In this document: positions 40,421-48,414 of the stretch, piece after piece
How positions within the stretch are numbered: the first letter of the stretch is position 1
How the letters are laid out: each line of letters opens with the position of its first letter
Source: CAYZJV01 sp964478945
Lineage (GTDB): Bacteria; Spirochaetota; Spirochaetia; Sphaerochaetales; Sphaerochaetaceae
NCBI GenBank assembly: GCA_964478945.1
Contig: CAYZJV010000003.1
Location: 25,776-89,775 of the forward strand
Length of the DNA stretch: 64,000 nucleotides
Direction: 5' to 3'
Notes under the pieces: generated by a model
What the model saw: the letters and a program-made list of their open reading frames with translations, nothing else
Databases searched by the model: none
What the model was told of the DNA's origin: nothing
Translations under genes and position numbers: made by a program

Positions 40421-42136
40421 CTACAATTCCGACTTGATACGTGCGATCCTGTCCTGGAGCGTATCCTGAAACGATCGCCTATCATTCGGTGACGCGTGGA
40501 AGAAGAGGTAGTATTTGATCTTTGGCTCTGTACCCGAAGGGCGGACCACCATCTTCTCTCCACTTTCGAAATACAGTATCACCACATCCGATTTCGGAAG
40601 CCCCATGCTTGTATCGTCAAGCAGATCGACTGCGGCACCGATGGTGTATCCGGCAAAGGAATCGGAGGGCTTCAAGGCTCTGAATCTCGCCATGATATCG
40701 GCCATCTTTTGTTTTCCCGAAATCCCTTCGTAGGTGAACGAAAGTACCTTTTCGGTATAATAACCGAACTCATCGTACAATTGATCCAATCTCTGCTGCA
40801 AGGAGATCCCATGCGACGCATGGTAAGCCATCATTTCCACTGCCAACACCGCACTCGAGACTGCATCCTTGTCCCTCACATGGGGTACCGAGAGATACCC
40901 GAAACTCTCTTCGCAACCGAAGAGGAAGAACCGTTTCGAGGACGTTTCCATTTCTGCGATCTTTTCCGCGATATACTTGAAACCGGTGAGCACATCGACA
41001 CATTCGGCTCCTTGGCGGTGGGCGATCTCCTTCACCAGATCGGTGGTTACTATCGATTTCACCACCAGGGGTTGTTTCCCAAACTCACCCTTCTCCTTCC
41101 ATGTGGTGATCAGATAATCGCACAGCAACACCGCGATCTGGTTCCCCGTGAGCAGCTTGTAACTCTCCTTGCTACTGTCGGTGGGTATGGCGATTCCCAG
41201 TCTGTCGGCATCGGGATCGGTACCCAACACGATATCGGCCTTGGTCGAGACACCCAATTCGATCGCCAGCCGCATCGCTTGCGGGTCCTCGGGATTCGGC
41301 ATCGATACGGTGGGGAAATCTCCATCCGGTTGTTCCTGCTGCTGCACGACTTCACAATGGACTCCCAACTTGGCGAGCATGGTCCGTACAGGGGTGTTGC
41401 CCGCACCGTGCAGTGGAGTATAGGCAACCTTAACTTTGCTGGAAACGAGCAATTCCGTGTGGGAGAGGCTATCGGCCACCATGGCATAGTATGCGTCATC
41501 GACCGAGGCAGGAACGGATGTGAGCAATCCGCTGTTCTTGGCCTCGTTCATGCTCATGGTGCGAATCGCACCGGGGTCGACGCTTGCCACACGTTCTGCG
41601 ATTCCCACATCATGTGGAGGGGTCACCTGACCACCATCGGACCAATAGACTTTATAGCCGTTGTATTTCGCAGGATTGTGGCTCGCGGTGATCACGATTC
41701 CTGCGGTGGCTTTCAGATGCCGCAATGCGAACGAGAGCATGGGTACCGGATGCAATTCGGAGAACAGATGGACCTTCACCCCATTCGCACAAAGGGTGAG
41801 GGCCGCCTCTTTCGCAAACAAGGGGGAGAAGTTGCGCGAATCATACGCGATCACCACCGAGGAATCGGCCACTTGCCCCACAAGATAATCGGCCAATCCT
41901 TGGGTGACTTTGCGTACCATGAAGGGATTGATCCTATTGGTACCTCCACCGATCACTCCCCGCATGCCTGCGGTTCCAAACGCCAATGCGGTGTAGAAGC
42001 GATCATGCAATTCATCATCCGCATGTTCATCGAGGGCATCTACGACCTCTTTCTTGAATTGGGCCTCCATTTCAGCCTTGATGTAATCCTCGGCCTTCCT
42101 GTAGATCAATGCCCGTTCCTGTTCAGTCAATGCCAT
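40421..42136 (-). CDS. pgm: Phosphoglucomutase/phosphomannomutase
   Basis: Phosphohexomutase of 571 residues. The phosphoserine loop is ITASHNPAKYNGYK (about residue 145), the metal loop GTDPDADRLGI (about 300), the sugar loop GCEESFGYL (about 405) and the phosphate loop RPSGTEPKIKYY near the C-terminus. The length and the AFGTAGMRG start match the PgcA-like group that makes glucose-1-phosphate. The ATG at 42136 follows GGAGG by eight bases and is preferred to one 30 codons upstream inside gph. It overlaps gph by ten bases. Confidence 0.95.
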   Translation of the reverse strand: MALTEQERALIYRKAEDYIKAEMEAQFKKEVVDALDEHADDELHDRFYTALAFGTAGMRGVIGGGTNRINPFMVRKVTQGLADYLVGQVADSSVVIAYDSRNFSPLFAKEAALTLCANGVKVHLFSELHPVPMLSFALRHLKATAGIVITASHNPAKYNGYKVYWSDGGQVTPPHDVGIAERVASVDPGAIRTMSMNEAKNSGLLTSVPASVDDAYYAMVADSLSHTELLVSSKVKVAYTPLHGAGNTPVRTMLAKLGVHCEVVQQQEQPDGDFPTVSMPNPEDPQAMRLAIELGVSTKADIVLGTDPDADRLGIAIPTDSSKESYKLLTGNQIAVLLCDYLITTWKEKGEFGKQPLVVKSIVTTDLVKEIAHRQGAECVDVLTGFKYIAEKIAEMETSSKRFFLFGCEESFGYLSVPHVRDKDAVSSAVLAVEMMAYHASHGISLQQRLDQLYDEFGYYTEKVLSFTYEGISGKQKMADIMARFRALKPSDSFAGYTIGAAVDLLDDTSMGLPKSDVVILYFESGEKMVVRPSGTEPKIKYYLFFHASPNDRRSFQDTLQDRIARIKSEL

Positions 42137-42792
42137 GAACCTACCTCCATTTCCAGTTCCTGTGGATAATCGTAGAGAGGTTGGCAACCGGAGGATAGGA
42201 GCGACTTCTTGTTCCTGAAGCCCCAAGTCACCACCGCAGGCCTCATGTTGGCCGCCAGCGCAGTCCGGTGGTCGACTTCACTATCCCCCACCAACATCAC
42301 TTCTCTGGCCCTGCAATTCGCCTTCTCGACGAACTGAAGTGCCGAGGAGGGATCGGGTTTCAGCGGTATTCCGTCCAGTGCCCCTTGTACATGGATGAAA
42401 GGAATATCTCCAAGAAGTGCATGGACGATGCGTTGCACCAACGAGTCCTCCTTGTTCGATAGTACTCCGAGCGGCAATCCGTCTGCAACAGATTTTTCCA
42501 ACAACCTCCGGATTCCAGGATACACAATGGCCCTGTCATAGGGGTGTTCACGGTAGGTGTGCATGAGGATATCGAGATACGAATCTTCAAATGGTACATT
42601 CGCAGTCCCGAGAGCGAGTGAGAGTGCATTCCGCAATCCCCTTCCCACATACGCTTTGCATGTCTCCTTGTCGATCGGGGGAGCTCCCACATGGGAGAGC
42701 ACAGAATTCACCGCGAAGGCGATATCGCCGATGGTATCGACCAAGGTTCCATCCAAATCAAACAAGATGGCTTTGCATTGAACTTCAGACAT
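42127..42792 (-). CDS. gph: HAD-family phosphatase, phosphoglycolate phosphatase-like
   Basis: Protein of 221 residues. Motif I FDLDGTLVDT, motif II LGVLSNK, the lysine in IPLKPDP and motif IV VGDSEVDHRTA are all present, with a helical cap between motifs I and II. These fit Gph, which clears 2-phosphoglycolate, but small-sugar phosphatases look alike. The ATG at 42792 has no Shine-Dalgarno and a good -10 (TATACT) lies seven bases before it, suggesting a leaderless start of the gph-pgm run; an upstream frame to 42864 would cross the divergent promoter. Confidence 0.88.
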   Translation of the reverse strand: MSEVQCKAILFDLDGTLVDTIGDIAFAVNSVLSHVGAPPIDKETCKAYVGRGLRNALSLALGTANVPFEDSYLDILMHTYREHPYDRAIVYPGIRRLLEKSVADGLPLGVLSNKEDSLVQRIVHALLGDIPFIHVQGALDGIPLKPDPSSALQFVEKANCRAREVMLVGDSEVDHRTALAANMRPAVVTWGFRNKKSLLSSGCQPLYDYPQELEMEVGSWH

Positions 42793-42799
42793 GCACGAC

Positions 42800-42828
42800 A
42801 GTATACCTATGTTTACACATTTCGTCAC
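42800..42828 (-). promoter_or_regulatory. Predicted promoter of gph-pgm
   Basis: On the minus strand GTGACG (42828-42823), 17 bases, TATACT (42805-42800), seven bases before the gph ATG. It overlaps the divergent MFS promoter. Confidence 0.6.
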
Positions 42829-42840
42829 CGGGTATATAAT
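42812..42840 (+). promoter_or_regulatory. Predicted promoter of the MFS gene
   Basis: TTTACA (42812-42817), 17 bases, perfect TATAAT (42835-42840), seven bases before the ATG at 42848. This is the best promoter match in the window. Confidence 0.8.
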
Positions 42841-42847
42841 CGCCGCC

Positions 42848-44119
42848 ATGTACTCATCCACCATCCTCGCTTGCTATATCGGGAATCTTGTCGGTGCGCT
42901 GGTCACCAACCTCTCACCACTTCTTTTCGTCACATTGATGGGGAGTTTTTCCCTCTCTTTCGAGCAAGTGGGACGTCTGGTGTTGATCAATTTCCTCACC
43001 CAGATCATTGCCGACCTTGCCTTCAGCCGTCCGGTCGACAAGCATGGGGTAAGACCGTTCATTACCTCGGGACATCTGTTGGTCGTCATAGGGTTCATAC
43101 TGTTCGCCTTCGCACCACGTCTGTTTCCTTCGTACCCCTATGTTGGATTGATGGTTGCGACGGTGGTGTTCTCTTGCGGTGGTGGTTTGTTGGAACTGTT
43201 GCTCAGTGCGATTGTCCAGGCGATTCCCGGTGATGCCAAGGCCTCCGCCATGAGTCTTCTCCACTCCTTCTATGCATGGGGTTTCATCGCCGTGGTGGTG
43301 CTCTCGTCAGCGATGTTGGCCCTCTTCGGGAGCGAACGGTGGCATCTGTTGTTCCTCATCTGGTCGGTGGTCCCTCTTCTCAATTTCTTCAACTTCCTCA
43401 AAGTGCCCCTTGCTCCCCAAGTACCCGATGAACATCGTACATCCACGAAAGTGTTGGCTTCATCACCCTTCTTCCTATTCGTGGTGGTGGGTATTGCTCT
43501 CGGAGGGGCTGCCGAGGTTTCGATGTCGCAGTGGACAAGTGCGTTTGTGGAAACCACATTGGGTCTTTCAAAACGTGTGGGGGATTTGCTTGGTCTCTGC
43601 CTCTTCGCCGCGTTCTTGGGAACCGGTCGCCTATTGTATGGGATGTATGGAAAACGAGTCGATGTATGGCATGTGATGGTATGGGGTTCGTTGCTCGCCT
43701 CGCTGTGCTATCTGGTGGCTGCCCTTTCCCCATGGCCGATCGTTTCATTGATCTCTTGCGCTTTGTGTGGTCTCGGAGTTTCCTTGCTCTGGCCGGGTTC
43801 GGTTACGAACGCAGCCCATAGGTTTCCGCTGGCGGGAGCATCGATGTTCGCCATACTCGCCGCGGGAGGCGATACAGGAGCCGCCGTGGGACCTTGGCTG
43901 CTGGGAGTCATCGCCGACTTGGTTCCGGCGACTTCCCCACTGCCTCCATTGAAGGTGGGAATGCTGGTGGGGACCATCTTTCCTGTGACCATGATCGCGG
44001 TTCTGGGCATGTTGAGGATGATGGAGAAGCGACGTGCTCAGGATGCGATCGGATTGGGTGTGGGAAGCAGTGGATCGGAACCACCATTGTCGTCGTCATC
44101 CGATCCGTTCTCAAGATAA
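42848..44119 (+). CDS. Major facilitator superfamily transporter
   Basis: Membrane protein of 423 residues with about twelve spans and an MFS loop after the second span (FSRPVDKHGVRPF). The overall pattern resembles sugar or FucP-like permeases, but no substrate motif is clear. The ATG at 42848 sits seven bases after a perfect TATAAT and has no Shine-Dalgarno, so the transcript is probably leaderless; a 19-codon upstream extension would overlie the promoter and is rejected. The C-terminal tail from about residue 395 is polar and rich in Gly and Ser, and its last 82 bases overlap the convergent YkgJ-like gene. Confidence 0.88.
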   Translation: MYSSTILACYIGNLVGALVTNLSPLLFVTLMGSFSLSFEQVGRLVLINFLTQIIADLAFSRPVDKHGVRPFITSGHLLVVIGFILFAFAPRLFPSYPYVGLMVATVVFSCGGGLLELLLSAIVQAIPGDAKASAMSLLHSFYAWGFIAVVVLSSAMLALFGSERWHLLFLIWSVVPLLNFFNFLKVPLAPQVPDEHRTSTKVLASSPFFLFVVVGIALGGAAEVSMSQWTSAFVETTLGLSKRVGDLLGLCLFAAFLGTGRLLYGMYGKRVDVWHVMVWGSLLASLCYLVAALSPWPIVSLISCALCGLGVSLLWPGSVTNAAHRFPLAGASMFAILAAGGDTGAAVGPWLLGVIADLVPATSPLPPLKVGMLVGTIFPVTMIAVLGMLRMMEKRRAQDAIGLGVGSSGSEPPLSSSSDPFSR

Positions 44120-44694
44120 GCGGCGAGGAATCGCAATCTGTTCATCTGCTCCATCACCGCTTCCCCGAGTGGTTTTGTGCCACCTCCGTCATCGATCGCG
44201 GAAAACTCGACCGAATAACGCTGCATGGTGGGGACCGGCTGGGAAATATCGTACGCCGATAGGGAACGGGCTTTGGGATCTTCGTTGTATTTGCATTTCC
44301 TGAAGACGGGTAGTCCCCGCTTGTCTTCGGAAGGACAGGCGCCGAAGAGACGACAGATTAACCCTCTCACCGGATACACGGTGCAATGGTGACCGGAATC
44401 GGGATCATACAATGGACATGCCGTCCCCCCACTTTCATGGAGTTTCTCCACAAGCAGGGGAATGCGTGTTTCGAAGAGAAGATACCCTGCGATGAGGGAT
44501 GCTTCCACACTCGTCAGATCAGGTATGAAATGCTCGCAACAAGTTCCGCATCCTTTTGGACAGTGGATGTCGTAGGCTTGGCAAAACGCACCGGTCTCCT
44601 CCTCCATCAAATGATAGAGGTCGATCAATCTTCTCCATTGGTCGGCAATGGAAGAACCGTCGAAGAGTCCACACAAATTGTCGGGATCGTACAT
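44038..44694 (-). CDS. YkgJ-family cysteine-cluster protein
   Basis: Protein of 218 residues with the CPKGCGTCCEHF cluster near residue 45, further cysteines in GTACPLYD, HHCTVYPVRG, LICRLFGACP and FRKCKY, the metal or Fe-S pattern of PF03692. The function of the family is unsettled. GGAGAGGAG precedes the ATG at 44694, so the 20 upstream codons are rejected. The last part is a low-complexity tail (NGSDDDDNGGSDPLLPTP) that overlaps the end of the MFS gene. Confidence 0.85.
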   Translation of the reverse strand: MYDPDNLCGLFDGSSIADQWRRLIDLYHLMEEETGAFCQAYDIHCPKGCGTCCEHFIPDLTSVEASLIAGYLLFETRIPLLVEKLHESGGTACPLYDPDSGHHCTVYPVRGLICRLFGACPSEDKRGLPVFRKCKYNEDPKARSLSAYDISQPVPTMQRYSVEFSAIDDGGGTKPLGEAVMEQMNRLRFLAAYLENGSDDDDNGGSDPLLPTPNPIAS

Positions 44695-44750
44695 TCCAGC
44701 GCTCCTCTCCTTTGAGGACAGCAGCACTGTAGCGGAAAGGCGATGCCGAG

Positions 44751-45779
44751 TCAATCCTCCCTAACCAAGCCTTTTCTTCGGTTGATCCTACGCCTCCGTT
44801 CCCTTCTCTTGCGTTCACCTTCCATCCTCCGGTCCATCATTCTCCTTGATCTTCGGTCACTGAGGATGAACGCGCTGAGGAATCCAGCGAAAAGGCTGAT
44901 CCCTATGATCCAGAACATGATGAAGGGATTGTCGGCGAACGGCAAACGGACATTCATCCCGTAGTACCCCACCAGGAATGTAGGGAACATGAAGGCGATG
45001 GAAATCACGGTCAATCGGCGCATGATGATGCTCAGATTGTTGGATATGACCGACGCGAAGGCATCCATTGTGCCGGTGAGGATGGATGAATAGATGTTGG
45101 CCATTTCGATGGCCTGCTTGTTGTCGATGATGATGTCCTCGAGAAATTCCCTCTCCTCTTCCGTGTTCAATTTGAAGTAGACCGATTTCTGCAATTTCTC
45201 CAAGAGTATCTCGTTCGTAGTGAGGCTGGTGGTGAAGTAGACGAGCGATTTCTGGATGGAGAGCAATTGTATCAACTCGTCGTTGCGGACGGACCGATGC
45301 AATTCCTCTTCGATCAGGCCTTTTTGTCGGTTCAGATATTTGAGCAATCTGATGAATACCATTGCCGCACGCCCCATGAGGCTGATCACGAAGCCCTCTT
45401 GGGTCTGCACGGGATACTGTCGGAAGCGATTTCTGGCGAAATCCTCAAGGATGACGCTGTCGCTTTGACAGATGGTGATGATCTGGTCTCCCTTCATCAC
45501 AATCCCCAACGGCACACAGTATTGGTTGATTCCATGGCTGTCGTCGGCGAATGCGGGAAGACGGACGATGAGGGCGACGTAATCGTCCTCCTTTTCGATT
45601 CTGGCCTGCTCATCCAAGTCCATGATATCGGCAAGAAGCTCGGGATTGATTGCATAATCCTCTTGCAATTCGTCGATATCGTCACGGGTGATCTCTCGGG
45701 CATCCACCCATGTGTAACCTGGTGCGAGCTGACTGTCACCTGGAATACGGCTTGCGATGTTGTTTCTGATGGTTATCAT
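44751..45779 (-). CDS. corA: CorA-type magnesium/divalent cation channel
   Basis: Inner-membrane protein of 342 residues. A long cytoplasmic N-terminal domain (to about 280) is followed by two spans with the signature YGMN at the end of the first. After the second span the protein ends in a remarkably basic tail of about 35 residues (SDRRSRRMMDRRM and RRERRRRINRRK). AGGAGG precedes the ATG at 45779; ten upstream codons are open but unlikely. The gene is preceded by a leader with a small ORF and two hairpins, described separately, so magnesium-responsive translation is a reasonable hypothesis. Confidence 0.92.
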   Translation of the reverse strand: MITIRNNIASRIPGDSQLAPGYTWVDAREITRDDIDELQEDYAINPELLADIMDLDEQARIEKEDDYVALIVRLPAFADDSHGINQYCVPLGIVMKGDQIITICQSDSVILEDFARNRFRQYPVQTQEGFVISLMGRAAMVFIRLLKYLNRQKGLIEEELHRSVRNDELIQLLSIQKSLVYFTTSLTTNEILLEKLQKSVYFKLNTEEEREFLEDIIIDNKQAIEMANIYSSILTGTMDAFASVISNNLSIIMRRLTVISIAFMFPTFLVGYYGMNVRLPFADNPFIMFWIIGISLFAGFLSAFILSDRRSRRMMDRRMEGERKRRERRRRINRRKGLVRED

Positions 45780-45807
45780 GGTTCCTCCTGGGAGCTCCTC
45801 GGGAACC
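45780..45807 (-). promoter_or_regulatory. Hairpin at the corA ribosome-binding site
   Basis: GGTTCC and GGAACC can pair across a 16-base loop immediately before the corA ATG, placing the AGGAGG partly in the loop and partly in the stem. It could limit corA translation until opened. Confidence 0.45.
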
Positions 45808-45829
45808 ATCGACGGTACGGCTCGGTGGT

Positions 45830-45916
45830 CTAGGTCAAATCGGTTCGGGAGGAGCGCTTATCGGGTTGCTTTGATGGGCGATAGCGTAAACTCCCGCCAT
45901 CGTCTGTAGTAGACAT
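45830..45916 (-). CDS. 28-codon leader ORF upstream of corA
   Basis: A short ORF encoding MSTTDDGGSLRYRPSKQP and ten further residues, 28 in all. Its ATG at 45916 has an excellent AAGGAGG with five-base spacing, better than most genes here, and its stop lies 50 bases before corA. The peptide is hydrophilic with a basic C-terminal half and no signal or membrane segment, so it looks like a translated leader rather than a secreted or membrane peptide. Salmonella corA and mgtA are controlled by the leader peptides CorL and MgtL; similarity here is positional, not by sequence. Confidence 0.55.
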   Translation of the reverse strand: MSTTDDGGSLRYRPSKQPDKRSSRTDLT

Positions 45917-45928
45917 AGCTTCCTCCTT

Positions 45929-45973
45929 GTTGGTCGAAAGGATACATCGTCGCATGACGATGTTTCGATCAAC
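45929..45973 (-). ncRNA. 5' hairpin of the corA leader transcript
   Basis: On the minus strand an 8-base perfect stem (ACATCGTC/GACGATGT with loop ATGC) is extended, across a small bulge, by an outer stem of ten pairs out of eleven. It ends just before the AAGGAGG of the 28-codon ORF, and the predicted transcription start falls at its 5' edge. Confidence 0.55.
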
Positions 45974-45976
45974 CGA

Positions 45977-46005
45977 ATCATACCATATCCATTCCACGTG
46001 ATAAA
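45977..46005 (-). promoter_or_regulatory. Predicted promoter of the corA leader
   Basis: TTTATC (46005-46000), 17 bases, TATGAT (45982-45977) with TG one base upstream of it (extended -10) on the minus strand. Confidence 0.55.
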
Positions 46006-46013
46006 GGGTTCTT

Positions 46014-46037
46014 GGCAAGATTTGGCCCCATCTTGCC
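46014..46037. promoter_or_regulatory. Inverted repeat between the corA leader and the HD gene
   Basis: GGCAAGAT (46014-46021) and ATCTTGCC (46030-46037) flank eight bases, lying between the two divergent promoters and overlapping the -35 proposed for the HD gene. Confidence 0.45.
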
Positions 46038-46061
46038 GTCATTCGTTCAAGATGGTACAAA
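46034..46061 (+). promoter_or_regulatory. Predicted promoter of the HD-domain gene
   Basis: TTGCCG (46034-46039), 16 bases, TACAAA (46056-46061) with TG one base upstream of the -10. GGAGGAG precedes the ATG at 46086. Confidence 0.4.
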
Positions 46062-46085
46062 TTACCCAATGGGAGGAGTACTGCA

Positions 46086-46643
46086 ATGACTAGGGATGAA
46101 GCGATCGTTTTGTACAAGCGATACAACTCTTCGGAAAATCTCTTTCGCCATGCGTTGGCAGTGGAGGCGGTGATGCGCCGCTTCGCAATCGAATTGGGAC
46201 ACGATCCCGAGTATTGGGGAATCGTAGGCATCCTGCACGACATCGATTATGAGCAATTCCCCGAGGAACACTGCAAGAGGGCTCCGGTATTGCTCTCGGA
46301 AGCAGGTGTTTCGGATGACATCATCCATGCGGTGGTGAGCCACGGATGGACCATTTGCAGTGATGTGGAGCCGGTGCATGAAATGGAGAAGGTACTGTTC
46401 ACCATCGACGAATTGACCGGTTTGGTGACCGCCACAGCCCTCATGCGACCATCGAAAAGTCTTTTGGACCTTGAGGTCAAATCGGTGAAGAAAAAATGGA
46501 AGACCAAAGGATTCAGTGCCGGTGTGGACAGGGACCTGATCGCAAAAGGTGCCGCCATGGTGGGTATGGAACTCGACAAGGTCATTCTGCTCACCATTGA
46601 GGGAATGCGGAACATCGCATCCGATCTCGATCTCGCAGGTTGA
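46086..46643 (+). CDS. HD-domain hydrolase
   Basis: Protein of 185 residues of the small HDIG type. FRHALAVEAVMRRFA holds the first His, GILHDIDYEQ the HD pair (about residue 51), and AVVSHGWT another His; ELTGLVTATALMRPS near residue 110 carries the final Asp region. Members are annotated as phosphohydrolases of nucleotides, but substrates are unknown. GGAGGAG lies seven bases before the ATG. Its stop abuts the stop of the convergent gene with no base between. Confidence 0.87.
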   Translation: MTRDEAIVLYKRYNSSENLFRHALAVEAVMRRFAIELGHDPEYWGIVGILHDIDYEQFPEEHCKRAPVLLSEAGVSDDIIHAVVSHGWTICSDVEPVHEMEKVLFTIDELTGLVTATALMRPSKSLLDLEVKSVKKKWKTKGFSAGVDRDLIAKGAAMVGMELDKVILLTIEGMRNIASDLDLAG

Positions 46644-48128
46644 TCATGTCTCCATGAGTTCCATCCTCATGATGCCCTTCTTGTTGAGGATGAGACGATA
46701 GTGATGGATATTGTCGATGGCCTTGTTCTTTCCGGCCTCGGTGATCACAAGGTGGAGATGATAGACCCTTTCGCTGCTCTGTTGCTCGAGATCACCTTCC
46801 GTGGAGGAGACGAAGACGACATCGCTCGGATCATCCATCTCCTTGAGCCAATCGTCTATCCTGATTCTGGTGATGACAGTGATGGCATTGATCCATGGAC
46901 CGATGGTTCGATCCTTTTCCGTCTTGTAGACCTTCACATAGCGGGTAAAATGGACCACATCCTCTTCGGGAAGCATGTCTTGGAACGGATTGCCTCCCTC
47001 TTCACGCGTCTTTCTGATGAATTGGGGAATTTGGGAGGCCTTCACCAACCTCATCACCACCTTCATCCTGCTTAGACGTTTGCCCGTTCGCGGGCCCACG
47101 AAAGAGAATATCTGGTCTGCGAGCAGTCGTGGCACAACACGAGAGAAGAACGCCCTGAGGCCTTCCTTTATCCTATCCTTGAACACATAGGCAAGGATCA
47201 CCAGAAGTGCCCACTGCATGCTGTTCTTTAAAAAGAACGTCTCGGCGAAGATGGCAGCAAGTGTGGCGAAGGTCATTGCGATCGCTGCAGCGGTACCGGC
47301 GAGTATTCCCGATACCCGCTTGGGAGCTTTCGACAACACCGGAGTGAGGTAGAGGACCGACTGGGTCCATTTCTTCAGTACTCCGGAACGATACGCAACA
47401 GCTTCGGAGGAATACCGGTTGTTCTTGCTTACCACCGATTGGTAGTCCTGCTGCCTTCGATAGCCCAATTCGGCACGCGAACGACGCAACAAAGAGAAGG
47501 CGGCATCCTGCAACTCACCGAACAACGACTCCAAGGAGAGGTACATCTCCAAACTCGCATTCTCGACCACCAGACTGATCGCCTCGTCGGCCCATTCGAA
47601 AGCGGTAACTATCCTGTTCCCCTCGGGATAATAGGCACGAATTCCCTTGAGCAGGGCCCTGAACCTCTCCATGGCATCTTCGGTCTCTTTGCACCAATCC
47701 CTCAACAGTCCACGCAATTCATCCAGTTGGCCCTCCTTGGCGAGAGCCTTGCATTCGTCGAGTATCATCTGGGATTCATGACGAAACGAATTCGACAAGG
47801 TTTGCAGTTCGTGGATGAAAATCGTATCGGCGACATCCGACCTCCCCTGGATCCTCGTCTGGGTATACTGCTCAAGCAATACGAGTGGACTGGTGAGATT
47901 CTGACGATCCAGCAATTCATCCAACGTGATCTCGGGAGAGGAATAACGGGCATGCGCCTGGAACTTGCGCAACATCGCCTCATCCGATATGAACTCGGAT
48001 GAGACATGCAATTGCGAGGGGGTGAAGATATAGTAGTTCACATCCCTCTCGTATGGGGAATGTTCCGGGATGGGATAGGTGATCTTGGTCTCGAGATGCC
48101 TGCTCGAGTGGATTCGTACATCAATCAT
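46644..48128 (-). CDS. Hypothetical membrane protein, 494 residues
   Basis: I do not recognise this protein. The N-terminal 270 residues are soluble, largely helical and charged, opening with a beta-rich stretch (DVNYYIFTPSQL). Two hydrophobic segments follow (about 282-305 and 308-325), then a basic region (KDRIKEGLRAFFSRVVPRLL) and a mixed C-terminus that ends in beta-like segments (VYHLHLVI, HYRLILNKKGI). The topology suggests both ends in the cytoplasm. It is a single gene with its own promoter and an operator-like repeat upstream. Confidence 0.75.
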   Translation of the reverse strand: MIDVRIHSSRHLETKITYPIPEHSPYERDVNYYIFTPSQLHVSSEFISDEAMLRKFQAHARYSSPEITLDELLDRQNLTSPLVLLEQYTQTRIQGRSDVADTIFIHELQTLSNSFRHESQMILDECKALAKEGQLDELRGLLRDWCKETEDAMERFRALLKGIRAYYPEGNRIVTAFEWADEAISLVVENASLEMYLSLESLFGELQDAAFSLLRRSRAELGYRRQQDYQSVVSKNNRYSSEAVAYRSGVLKKWTQSVLYLTPVLSKAPKRVSGILAGTAAAIAMTFATLAAIFAETFFLKNSMQWALLVILAYVFKDRIKEGLRAFFSRVVPRLLADQIFSFVGPRTGKRLSRMKVVMRLVKASQIPQFIRKTREEGGNPFQDMLPEEDVVHFTRYVKVYKTEKDRTIGPWINAITVITRIRIDDWLKEMDDPSDVVFVSSTEGDLEQQSSERVYHLHLVITEAGKNKAIDNIHHYRLILNKKGIMRMELMET

Positions 48129-48153
48129 GGGAAGGTTTCATCCATAAAAGACA

Positions 48154-48182
48154 ATCATACGTCATGGTCCACAATAAGGCAA
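48154..48182 (-). promoter_or_regulatory. Predicted promoter of the 494-residue membrane protein gene
   Basis: TTGCCT (48182-48177), 17 bases, TATGAT (48159-48154) on the minus strand, about 25 bases before the start codon. Confidence 0.5.
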
Positions 48183-48201
48183 TATATGAAGCGATATATT
48201 G
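48180..48201. promoter_or_regulatory. Operator-like inverted repeat in the 48.1-48.4 kb gap
   Basis: CAATATAT (48180-48187) and ATATATTG (48194-48201) form perfect eight-base arms around six bases. The left arm overlaps the -35 of the minus-strand promoter. Confidence 0.5.
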
Positions 48202-48253
48202 TGATGGAAGGAAATAAATGCCGGACCTGTTGGAAATTCGTATGAATTCCAGT

Positions 48254-48282
48254 TTGACAGCTACTTGGATGTACCGCATACT
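48254..48282 (+). promoter_or_regulatory. Predicted promoter of the DUF3006 region
   Basis: Perfect TTGACA (48254-48259), 17 bases, CATACT (48277-48282). Confidence 0.5.
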
Positions 48283-48298
48283 GAACGCAGGAGGCCTG

Positions 48299-48349
48299 AT
48301 GGAGATGCGGATGTCCACCAAGACCGGCAGCAATGCTCACATCCTGTGA
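48299..48349 (+). CDS. Possible 16-codon leader ORF before the DUF3006 gene
   Basis: An ATG at 48299 lies four bases after AGGAGG and opens a 16-codon frame (MEMRMSTKTGSNAHIL) ending 65 bases before the DUF3006 start. It begins just downstream of the predicted promoter. Small CATCC/GGATG stems lie around and after its stop. It could be a translated leader or chance; only the ribosome site supports it. Confidence 0.3.
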   Translation: MEMRMSTKTGSNAHIL

Positions 48350-48414
48350 AGGATGAAGGACATCCGTGTACCGGAGAGCCTCCTTTTCTATCGACCACTT
48401 GAAGAGGAGGCTGT

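Noticed and set aside
40496..42169. A 557-codon open frame opposite pgm
   Set aside because: It lies wholly antisense to a gene with intact catalytic loops, its translation is His/Arg/Gly-rich without recognisable motifs, and it has no ribosome site. Codon bias of the real gene explains it.
48338..48375. Terminator within the DUF3006 upstream region
   Set aside because: CATCC/GGATG stems are only five bases and no T-run follows.
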